A DNA stretch of 64,000 nt from Owenia fusiformis (taxonomy: Eukaryota; Annelida; Polychaeta; Sabellida; Oweniidae): NCBI GenBank assembly GCA_903813345.2, contig CAIIXF020000006.1, forward strand, positions 34,944,436 through 35,008,435. Reading direction: 5' to 3'. A model generated the notes under the pieces. The model was given only the letters and a program-made list of their open reading frames with translations. It searched no databases and was not told where the DNA came from. The position numbers and the translations under genes were made by a program. Shown one piece after another: positions 23,901 to 35,900 of the stretch. Positions within the stretch are counted from its first letter, which is position 1. Each line of letters starts with the position of its first letter.

Positions 23901-26900
23901 CACGTAAGACCTATATGCATATTTCCCATAAACCCCTACTAGAAACACCTTTCCGTTTTGGAGAAAACCCCTCCAAGGGCAATATACTACAATTGAAAAT
24001 AGACAATGCTAGTAAATTCACATTAGTGAACACTTAAAGTAATATGAAATATATTGGAATTCGTACAAGGAAAGACATTCATGTCGAGCGTGAAATTTTC
24101 TTCCATTTGATGCATTACTTGAATTTTTCTTATATTTGAACCAGGAAAGACATATAGCGTAATTTTTTCCTTCATTAGATGTATTCTTTGGATATGATCT
24201 CTTTAACTTTTACTTCTGACCATAAGAGCTCTAAACAGACAAGAGTCATGGTTTGTGCATTTGAGTAAAACATCTCTAGTAGAAATTATTCGAAAGCCAA
24301 AAAAGTACAAAACTACAGTCATATTTTGTGTTATTATGTCTATTCCATAAATACTGTGAATCAAAGAGAGTGCTCCTTTGTTATCTAAACTACCACAAAA
24401 TGTACCCATAAATTCAATTAACAACCCTTGGTTTCTTCCATACCTTACCATCCACAAAGTGATGGAATGTTGGAGATGTGCAACAGAAGACTGGAACGAA
24501 ATATACAAGTTGATTATAGCGCCATATTCAAACATGACCGTGCTCTATTCGAATTTCTCAACCAATCAGAATGCAGCATAGCCAATATAGAACGTTCTCT
24601 AATTCTCCATAGATGCACGACCATGCTCTATTCAATCTGCAATTTGCATTGTTTTGAGTGACGTCACATCTCAGCTGCACATCTAGGGCTCTGTCCGGGG
24701 ATAGCTGTTCTTTTTTACTCCCTCCGTAACTACTATAACTATATTTGATCAACACCCCATGTTTGCATACGACGTATAAAATCTAAAACGGGGAGTAAAA
24801 TAGAACAGCCCAAACAAATTCTAAAATTTTTCCGGTCGACTTCAGAATCTTGACAGCATGCGTATTCTTCCTTCATGCCCGTTCCACAGACATGGCTTTT
24901 ACTAATTTTTATGTTTGAATCGGAATAAATAATGATAGGCCATTCAATATGGTGAAATTCAGCACTCGTTGGACAGAATGTTAGTACAAATGCACTCACC
25001 TTCGGTTCGTGCTTTGTACAACATTCTGTCCAACTCGTGCTGAATTTCACCATATTGAATGGCCTATCATTATTTATTCCTTAATTAGACAATGCACACT
25101 CAAAATAGGTCTCCATCTCTTTTTGCTCCAGTACATTGACCCTCCAATATACAGTCAACAAATAATATGACAGGCATCCCGTATTTTTAACCTCTATTCT
25201 GATGCTTGTCTATACAGGAACACCATGTACATAGATGATTAACACTCCTCTGATCAGCATACTGTCAAAACGTTCCCGTTTTGTGTTTTTAATATTCGAA
25301 AACCACTGATACATGGAAAAAAGCACAAACAGAATCAAAAGTGCTGAAATTATATATAAGCATTTAACTTCTAAATATACCTACGTTAAATTGTTAACTA
25401 TGCTAGAAATAAAATCTAGTATCTACGGGACCACAACACAAACTGTCCCAGATTTAGCTTCTCTCTAGAGCATCTCTACACAAGCGCAACGATTTGCCAA
25501 TATCTTGTAATGTACCTCTCTTAGGTGCAGGATTAGCAGACCTCTTGCCCCTGTATGTCGAGATAGGCATTAAGCTATGGTAGTGCTCCTCACATGTTGG
25601 GAGACCTATAATTGATAATAAGTTTACCATACTTAAAGATAACAATAAGTGACGGTAATAATATAAGTATTAGTATGTTCACAATACGTAAAAATGCCAA
25701 ATCTGTATAGTAGTGTGGTGTCTGCGATTTCCAGGGGAAATAATGTGACATATTCAGTGCAGAACAGTACAGCAGTATATATGAACAGTGATCACATACA
25801 CCCAGTAAATATGCATTGCAATTAGCTCTGTATGGAATGTAATTGGTGATTTACTTTGAAATCGCTTTTTCAACTGAAGAAGATTATTGGAATGTGTCAA
25901 AGACTCAAAATCATTAAGTACATCTTTAGCCAAAATTTTTCTCAACGATTTTGATTAGGGATCCAACGATACAATAATTTAAAATTTGATACGAGCAAAG
26001 ATATTTACCCCAGCCTCCAGCTGCAGGGTAAAATATGAACGAAACAACCAATGTTACACTTACGTTCAGGACTCCACTGTCCATCTACACATGTTGCAGC
26101 CCCTGGTCCTTTTAATATTTTGCCACTGTCGCATTGATATTCAATCTGTTCATTTTGACCTACCCTCCTCACGTAAGGCCTGTATGCATATTTCCCAATA
26201 ACCCCTACTAGAAACACCTTTCCGTTTTGAAGGAAACCCCTCCATGGGCAATATACTACAATTGAAAATAGACAATGCTGATAGACAAGGCTTCATTTGA
26301 AGTAGAAGTTAGACAACCAAAAGTCCTAAACTTGAAGGCAAGTGGCAGGTTATCTATGAAACCATGATAATAATTTTTAGATGGGTAACGAATTTTCAGA
26401 TGTAGTTGCAATTCTGTTTTCTTGGAATTCTGGAATTGCCCTCATGTACCCTCTGCTGTAGCTTCAGTCTTTTTGCATTTTACCGGTTGTGAGTCAATTT
26501 CAAGCTTAAGTTGCAGTTTTTGAAGGCACGGGTAAGTCAGTTGGATAGCATATAGGATAAAATCATCAAATAAACTTACAAGGTTTGCAATATGGCATTC
26601 TCGACCCCATAGGCTTCCATTCTCCATATAAACACTGTACATATTTGTTCTCTTTCAGCTCATATCCCGCGTCACACCTGTACTTCGCCCGAGCACCATG
26701 ACGCACGCTATAGTACCTGGGTATACCATTCGGAATAGAGGTAGGTCTGTCTTGGCAAGATGCTGCAATAGTATAGTATTGTCAGGTTATTTTCGTAATC
26801 ATTGTGCAGCGAAGACAGTAAGGAATCCTCCCTTGGGCGACAGGCATGTATATCGATATATATATATATTAAAACTGGTCCTCCGTACTTAAATCTTAAA

Positions 26901-29900
26901 AGAACACAACCACCATATAAATTTGCATTGGCTCTTATGTGCCGCTATTTCGCTTTTTATTGGCCTATGATAATATCGTACATACAAACTCCACATACAC
27001 AATGACCCTTTGGGCAGCACCTCGGAGGTGTCCCGGACTTATGATCGGATCATAATCCTGGCATACAAAGCCATATATCATTAATATTCTGTAATCAACT
27101 TCTAAATCCCTCAGAGGTTAACGTTTTATATCAAATATTGTGCAGATGCCCCAGAGGCAAAATTCAATAATAGTCCAATGACATGATCTTAATCCCGGCA
27201 TTTAAAGCCATATCATTAATATTATTTTCTAATTCTTCTAAAATGGATTATTCCTCAGAGGTAACCTTATAATATAAAACAATCCTTATCTACAGATGCC
27301 CCGGAGGCAAAATTCAATAACATTACACAATGACCCTTTGGGCAGCACCTCGGAGGTGTCCCGGACTTATGATCGGATCATAATCCTGGCATACAAAGCC
27401 ATTATTATTATTATTATGTTTATTTTATCCATCAGTTTTGATGAGTACATAGTATGAGAGTACAATTTAGTACAACATTTGTACAATATTTTATGTAGTT
27501 TTGTAATTTACAGTTTTTATCTATATACAGTTAAGATGTCAGAAAGTTGCATTCATATATCATTAATATTCTGTAATCAACTTCTAAATCCCTCAGAGGT
27601 TAACGTTTTATATCAAATATATATCATATTTTCTAACTTCTAAAGTGGATTATTCCTCAGAGGTAAACGGTCATATAATATAAGAACAATATTTATCTAC
27701 AGATGCCCCGGAGGCAAAATTCAATAATAGTCCAATGATCTTAATCCTGGCATATGAATCCATATTTTGTTAATATTATATTATCAACTTCTAAAGTACA
27801 CATCCCTCGGAGGTAAACTTTTAATATTAAATATTACTTATGCACAGATGCCCCGATGGGCAAACTTAAATAATAGTTCAATTGATCTGATCATAATCCT
27901 GGCATACAAAACATTTTGTAAATATTATATTTTCAACTTCTAAAGTAGATTATTCCTCAGAGGTAAACTTTTAATATTAAACAATCCTTATCTACATATG
28001 CCCCGGAGGCAAAATTCAATAATAGTCCAATGATCTGATCATAATCCTGGCATATATTAAGATTCTATTAACTTCTAAAGTACGTGTTCTCCAGAGGTAA
28101 ACTTATAATACCAAATATTCCTTATCTCCAGATGCTCCTGAGGCAAAAACTCCATAATAGTCCATTATTGATTCATGGGACTTAATTCTTTGACAAATTT
28201 CAAAATAAAATCATTATTTAGCCTCGGAGGCAAATATCTCAAATCTAAATTATAATGTATAAATAGTAATCTTTTATAGCTCCACAAACGTCTCAGAGAC
28301 GAGTCTCGTCTGAAATTATAAATAATCAAATATATGGTCACTCCTTGCCCAAACATTAAACTCGTTCCATATGCCTCGGAGGCAAAGCTTTTTATCCAGC
28401 TTTTTATCTCAGTTATGAATTATTGTAAATAATTTACATTTTATATTCATGTGGTTTCGGAAACCTTGCTTACATACTCTGTATACAATTTCTTAGTATT
28501 ATATTTACAGTACTTATGCCCTGTAGGCTAATAATTGAATTCTTTGATGCCAACCTCGCGGCGACCCCTTTTGCAAAGTGCGAAAGGTACCTTGTACATT
28601 TTGTTTTTTATATACAAGGAGGTCCACCTACCCCTAAGATGAAATTGGCGTTTGTAGGATTTAAGAATTCGAAACACACAATTTACTTAAAACAAAACTA
28701 TTTCTAACTTTATATCAAAGTAAAAATACATTTGACAAAATATTTTAAAACAGTTAACCTTAAAGTTGTTTGGTAAATTTAGCAAATGCTGCCGTGTTAG
28801 CGTCACAAAGCCGAATGACTCAAAACCTATTTCCTAAACATAAATCACTCACAACTCATTCAATCAATACCACCGTTTGTCGTCACTTAAATAGAACAGA
28901 ACATACTCAAATATACACCCCCGTAACAAACTATAGAACACATTCTCCAAATCTGATATCAAAACAGTGTGAAGTACCTGTATTAAATAATTTTCAAACT
29001 TATTCGCTACGCTCAATCGTTAGAAAATATCATTAAAACTGGTCCTCCGTACTTAAATCTTAAAAGAACACAACCACCATATAAATTTGCATTGGCTCTT
29101 ATGTGCCGCTATTCCCGAAGAACAAAGATAAGGTAAGGTAAGAATAAGTTTAAAATCCCATTCAAATGAAGATAGTATATTCTTATTTAATATGAATAAC
29201 GCAATAAACTTAATTAAGTCACCTATTATAAACCAAGATTGATAACTTTTGTGCCTTTCTTGAATGTTACTCTCCACATAACCATCTATAGAACAATCAC
29301 TTTCCACCTCCTATGAGCCGAACAACCTACCGTTCACATCCACTGTTAGCACCTGTAGTAGCATCATCACTACGTTAACCATGTCAACCAAAGATGGTTG
29401 TTTCAACTCTTATATATTAGTACCCAAAAACATTTTTCTACAAGATGAGTAACACAATTTCTCCTCATACCTCAAAAACCTGCAAACCCCAAAACAACAA
29501 AATTTTAACCGTTCTGATCTCCTTGACACTAGCAGACGAATGACTCATTTTTAAAAAACAATATTCTTAATAATTTCATCTGTGATTGGAAATGCTTGAT
29601 TAGCTGATAGACGACGTAAACTACTTTCGTTATTCCATTTTGAAAACTTATATGCATAATTTTCTATCGTCTTTGGTTCTCCAGACTTCGCCACAAAACC
29701 AGACATTTTCGTCTGATAGATATTTAGTTTTTCATTGTCTCTACCGATTTGGGTCTTCTTCCTGCCATACCACACTGGCGTTAACTGCATCTGTGTCATT
29801 TATACCCTGAAAACGTACAAACAACATCGTTACACAATGAAACTACCATACATCAAACAACAACAACAGTTCAATGCTTTTAATAATATATTTTTTATGC

Positions 29901-32900
29901 AATAAATATGCTCCTGAAGCAACCAATTCTGAATATTCATATGCTATATCTCTGAGTGCCGGGCACTAAATAATCACCACCGGGTGGGAATTATATGTTT
30001 TTAATACAACTCTGGTATCTTTTTCATTCACGTATTGACCAGTATACAGAAGACTGCCACTGTGGAAAAACCATTTATACTTTCGCTTGCAACCATCAGC
30101 CTGAAATATTTGCAATCAATACTACAGGTGTAACAACATAATTTATTTTACCACACCAGTCCTGAGAAAACGAATCGACAGTCTCCGTACCTACACAGTT
30201 ATGCACATTAAGAATTAAATCTGTAACATTGCGTTCAATGTTGTCTGCGAATATGTCTAAAGTATACACTCCCCGTTTTGTATCTAAAAAGTTGAAGATA
30301 TTCCAGTATATACCCCCAGTCATTATAATTTATCATTTTGCTGATGGCTCAGCATTTCGGGTTAGTTCCCGCGGAATCCATTCAGGCTTCAAAACCTCGA
30401 TTCGCTGCAAACATATTCCACGAATATCAACGGCAAGTTTCTGAATTTCTTATATCATGCTACCCTTGTTTACTATATTCACTACACCAGTGTTGTCCGT
30501 GAATCAACAAACAATTCGACATTTTAAGTATCTAGACAAAGTAATCAACACCGCTTAAACTTTTTGTTCATAGAGCTTTTTGATTTCTAAGTTTCTGACC
30601 ATTTTTGATAACATACATAATTCTCTATATTCCACTACATATTCTCCACAAGCCTTACTTGATGCATCCGAATAAACAACTCTGGAGTGTTCAGGACACG
30701 TTTTAAAAAACTTTCCATTCAATCTCTCAAGATTATTTTCACTTGAAACACAATTATTGCTTGGCTTGATCAGATATCTTGATAAGACATCCCAGTATAA
30801 TCTAGGACAACTATTTTGTGAAACCCCCTTGTTTTGTGACTATATCACCTGTTGCACCCTGGCAGATTTTACTTTTCTAATTATGGAAGCCACAACCCTT
30901 GGAGTGATCACATAGCCTGTACTGTACGGAACTTTTTACGGTTTCACTTCCGGGATATAATTAATTTCCTTTTCAAATCCCGACCAAACCTTAGCCAAAC
31001 CAAACCAAAACGAGTATTGAGTGAACTTCCAGATAGAAACAAATCCAGATCGAATCAAATCGGACCTTATAGTATTTATAATTTTCTCAGACATTTAAGT
31101 CCACTATTTCCGGTCCTGATTGCATCATCCAAGAATATTAAAATCTGAATCCAAAAGCCCTCCAATGTTTGACCAAGTATCTGACTTTATACGGTGATAG
31201 GATTGACAACCTTAGAAACTTCAACTGTTTAATATATACAACCCTGTTCAAACAACCGTTCTTTATTTTCCTCTACAAATTTTTTAATTTTAAAATGCAA
31301 ATCTGTTGCTTTTTTATAATTCTAGGTCTTTGGTATGACTCAAACCGAATTTTCTAACCATTTTCAATAACATCAATTATGTAAAGATTAGCTCTTACTG
31401 ATTTCCAAAACGCTACATTTTCTTTCAATTTTCCTTTTACAGTTTGGTTCTTTTACTATTTTGATTACATATATAGTTCAGATGTATACTTAACTTCCGG
31501 TTATTGTTGCTACTTTGAGCAGATGTCTCTTTGACAATCTCTGGACCAACACCTAGTCCTGTAGCAGCAGAAACAAATGAACCTCTGAACCGCCGTCCTG
31601 TTGTAGTTCTGATTGTTCTGAAGGAACCACGCCTATCGAGACCTCCGCCTGCTGTAGATGACAAACCACCTCCGCCTCTGAAACTGACTTTATTTTTAGG
31701 TACTTTGTTCTGATATGTTGAACTGATGATTTATCTCACTTCAAGAATGAGCTTGACGTAATAGCTTCTTGTCATCGTCGCTGAATCTGCAGTTTCTTAA
31801 CGTTCATATTTTTCTACTACACACACTTATGGAGATTCATCAGCTATTTTAACCTATTCTATTTCATTAATTATTCAAAACCATACCTTCTGCCAGGACA
31901 CTCGCTTCGCCCTGCACATCTCGGTCTCCACCATCTTCTAGACATTTGGAAGTATTTTATCCAATATCTCAGAGTTGTATTCATACCGTTTCTCTCGTCT
32001 TTTCTTCTGTAACTTTGTTTCTGTTTCCAACTTCCTCGCCAGTTTTGAACCATCTTTGAACAATTCACGTTTTCTTCGTTCTCCATTCTGAGTCTCAGTT
32101 GCGTATTTTAGTATATAGCAAAAGTCTCAATTGCAAGTTTCAATAAATTTAGCAAATGCTGCCGTGTTAGCGTCACAAAGCCGAATGACTCAAAACCTAT
32201 TTCCTAAACATAAATCACTCACAACTCATTCAATCAATACCACCGTTTGTCGTCACTTAAATAGAACAGAACATACTCAAATATACACCCCCGTAACAAA
32301 CTATAGAACACATTCTCCAAATCTGATATCAAAACAGTGTGAAGTACCTGTATTAAATAATTTTCAAACTTATTCGCTACGCTCAATCGTTAGAAAATAT
32401 CATTATAGTTGCCTGACGAATTCGCTAATGGTGTTTTATTGCCCATTTAAAAGTTAAATCCACCACATATGAATTAAAATATTATAGTATAAAGATGTAA
32501 TTGGGATTTGTCGATTCCCTCTTGTATTGTATTGTATTGTATATATTGTATTGTATTGTATTGTACATCTTTATTGCCCATATTTTAGTGGAAATACAAG
32601 TTATTATGTTTTGACAAAATAAAATAGAAAATAAGTGTTATTCTTAGACAAATTACTCTGCCATCTTTATGAGCGAAATGTTAAATATTTGCATAGAAAA
32701 TAGTAGGGCGATTATAGAGAACTTGTATGTGAATTTGTAACATTATAATCCCTAGGGACTACTGTCCCCCACTCAATTTGTTTTTAAGGGCCCCAATTAC
32801 AACATTTTCTTCATATCTTTATACAAGTAAATACAACGAATGAGGAATCGAAAGTCCAGAGGACTGTATATTCCTACTCGTCTATATAGCACGTTCACGT

Positions 32901-35900
32901 ACACCTATAGCTTAACCCTAATGTGTCTCACATACCTGGGACACATTTGGGTAGACCAGGCCATGTTCCATTATAACAAGCCCTTGTAGAGGTACCATAT
33001 CCACTTAACACGTGTGTCTTCTTTTTACATTGGAGCTGAATTGTAGTATTGTGTGGTACCCAATCACCGGGTGCATGCTCTCCTAATACTGTACCATTTA
33101 TCATTATAGGCACCTTACATTGACCTAAAAGATTCAAAATTGCATATATTATTAATTAAATAAATGTTTTAAATACCTCTTCACTTAATGTACAAAGGTC
33201 CGGGGTCATTTTAAGGCTTGTCCCGCAAGTGACTCGAGTTCTTCTATGGGTATATAAATGGCTAAACGTTGAAAATTGCTATCCCCAATTCCCCATCTTC
33301 GTTCATTTGGCTCTCCTCGGTCGCAATGAAGACTGAGCTTGCAAAAATATGATATGCCTCCAATTTAGATTAGATCTTTGTTCGTAATCGTGGAATTTTC
33401 TTTGAATCTTCCATTTGAAGCGATGGCATGTCTAGATGGATAACATGGTTTTTCTGAATGTCAAACATTTTTGACGCAATGTCAGCACACAATGCTTTGC
33501 TGCTTTGAACATGTTCACTACGCAAGAATATTCAAGAAAAGTATAAAGGGATTCATTTTAGGGGTCACCGTGTACATCAAATAAAACTTTGAAGATGTTT
33601 GACCTTACTGTACATGGCTGTACTATAGAATGGTTGAGGACATAAGGATCTTTGTCTTACCCCAGCACGTTGGATTCGGATGTGTCCAATAGCCTCCTGC
33701 GTTTTCCCCTTTTCGTATTTCACATTTGGTGATGGTTGATATACCTTCGAAAGTGCTTCTTCCGAAACAACTAAAGACAAAACAACTTGCGTTTAATATT
33801 GATTGATTGTTGCCTTGGTCACCGATGTATCCATATTTTATATTGTTTGGTAACTTGGTTAGAAGAGATGGCGGTCTGGAGTCATTCCCAAAAACAAGAT
33901 AACGCGTTTGTCTACTCGTTTGCGGATCCAGGGGAAGGGGGGGGGGCACATGCCCCCTTGGCAGGGACCGAAAAGGGTTTGGGCCCAAAAATGTTGGCAC
34001 CGCCAAAAGATTTGTGGGCCTTTTGGGCATTACTTGGTCTTTTTGGACCTTTTCAGGCCAAAGATGAGATGTTCCCCCTCCCTCGATAGCTTCTGTATCC
34101 GCTTGTATTGCGAGGTCTCATCTTACATACTTACATAAACTTGATGACAGATTTATAAGTAGTTTGACGTCCCTCAAGGTGACCATTCCACAATGGAGGC
34201 AGAGAACCACAGTCCACCCCTGAATGATAAATTATATCATAAAACTTCGTATACAAAGAAATCCTGTGCTAGATATGGAAACACTGCAGGGCGCACCTTA
34301 CGAAATACTTCTATATAATAGACAAATCAGTAAGACAAGAAATACAAACCAGAAATCAAATCGAATTCACCACCTTGACACGGCAAAATGATTTTCCATC
34401 AAAAAAGGTAACATACATGTAAACGACTAGTAATTGTGACCTGAATCTACGTATACTCACGTTCACACTTCACATCCTCTCCTGTCCAACGCCCGGATGC
34501 TTGGCACTTCCGGGCAAATAACCCTTTAAGTGTGTAACCAATGTTACATTTGAATGTTATGACGGTTCTGTAGAAGAAGCCAGACCCGAACATGCTTCCA
34601 TTGTCTGGAGCTGTAAGCTTGGGGCATCTAACAGCTGGAAGAATACGAAAGACCAATACATGCAATTGACTATTCGCTATACCAAACGGGATATATAACA
34701 ATGATGATTATTATATTATTATGATTATATGGTATAGATAGAGAGAGATGGATAAAAAGATGGCAGGACGTGTGTTGGTAGGGCCAGAATATTATTGATA
34801 GAATCCTGGCTGTATACAAATATGTTAGACAGGAATTCGAATTTTATACCAATTTTCAATTTTTCAATTCAATATAAAAGAGATTTCAAGCAACGGGGAC
34901 TTTCTATTATTTTAATATCTAGATACATGTGATTAAGCTATGGAAGAACTTGAAGAATGAAGAATATGGGAGAAATGTGAATGGTCAAATAATATCTGTT
35001 CAGAAATTTGATCTTGCCTTCACATCTTGGGGTGGCTCCCGTCCACTCTCCATTGCTTCGACAGGTTCTCTTGGGCGTTCCTATAAGTCTATAGCCGCTA
35101 TTGCAATAGTATCTCACACCCCTTGGGAACATAAAGATGTTGCCGACACGTCTACCATTCGTAACTTCTCCCGGACGACCACAGCTTCTAGCTACAATGG
35201 AATCAAAGATGATAAGCTCGATACCCTTTGTATTCGTTTGACTTCACTTCTTAAAAGAGAGCTTCGTCTTCAGTAGTTTAACTAGACTATGCACGCAGGG
35301 TACAACCTGGACTTACTCCATACCTTTAGAATTAAATTGTGGGGGATCTATTCGTTCACTGTGAGTAAACTGTCCCAATATATTATATTGGCAATAAATC
35401 TAACATGAATTTATAAGTATGTCACTTTCCAACGATATGGTAGGCCAATTACTCAACTAAGAATTTATCCCTCCACATCGGTTTTCCAGATTTGATCAGA
35501 ACCCATAAATTACCTTTATTATTCCAACATTATTTGGTTTCTAGGCATTATACAATAAGACAAAATGTGATTTTGCCTATTGAGTAAACCAAAAGAAGTT
35601 GTGAGGCTACATACTGTATAGGTTAAGTGGTAATTTTTCCTAATCATTTGATTTGCCATGGGCTTTCAATTAGAAAGCCTATGGAATTGCCTTTTCCTAA
35701 TTTTTGCCAGGTTTGAAAAATTAAATGTCTGAAATATTATCTTCATAATGTTATCCAATGGGAAGTGTCTTGTTGTTAGGGCAATTAAAATTAGGAAAAT
35801 GATAAAATTTGACGATTAGGCAAATTAAAATTGTTATTTGGGTGCACAATAAAACGATGTCAATATAATATATATTTCTGTGTGTGGAGTCTTCTCTATG

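Larger units (their letters stand above)
26868..32405 (-). mobile_element. Ngaro/DIRS-type tyrosine-recombinase retroelement with split direct repeats
   Basis: Read on the minus strand the order is X (32405-32144), coding relics, Y (29113-29032) fused to X (29035-28774), a 1.8-kb noncoding tract, and Y (26949-26868). X (262 bp) and Y (82 bp) copies look identical by eye. An X...Y-X...Y arrangement is the split-direct-repeat design of Ngaro/PAT retroelements. The interior carries remnants of gag-like, RT, RNase H and recombinase sequence, all broken or deleted, so this copy is non-autonomous. The junction word ATTA is shared by both outer edges and the Y-X fusion. Typical Ngaro copies have the last X and Y adjacent; here 1.8 kb separates them. 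It lies in the gene B intron between CCP6 and CCP7. Confidence 0.78.

Noticed and set aside
24922-25080. microRNA precursor
   Set aside because: The stem is too long and too perfect for a typical animal pre-miRNA; a palindromic MITE explains it better, so only reported as a hairpin.
28165-28356. SSLRRLW minus ORF resembling SSLRRLS in the recombinase relic
   Set aside because: The codons differ at almost every position and the rest does not align; coincidence.
28770-29036. 88-residue plus-strand ORF, repeated at 32131-32457
   Set aside because: It is an open frame across the 262-bp split direct repeat; identity of the copies reflects DNA repeat identity, and it has no recognisable protein features.
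33623-34089. Overlapping Pro- and Gly-rich ORFs on both strands
   Set aside because: They run through the GC-rich MITE; only the CCP5 exon at 33661-33770 is supported.
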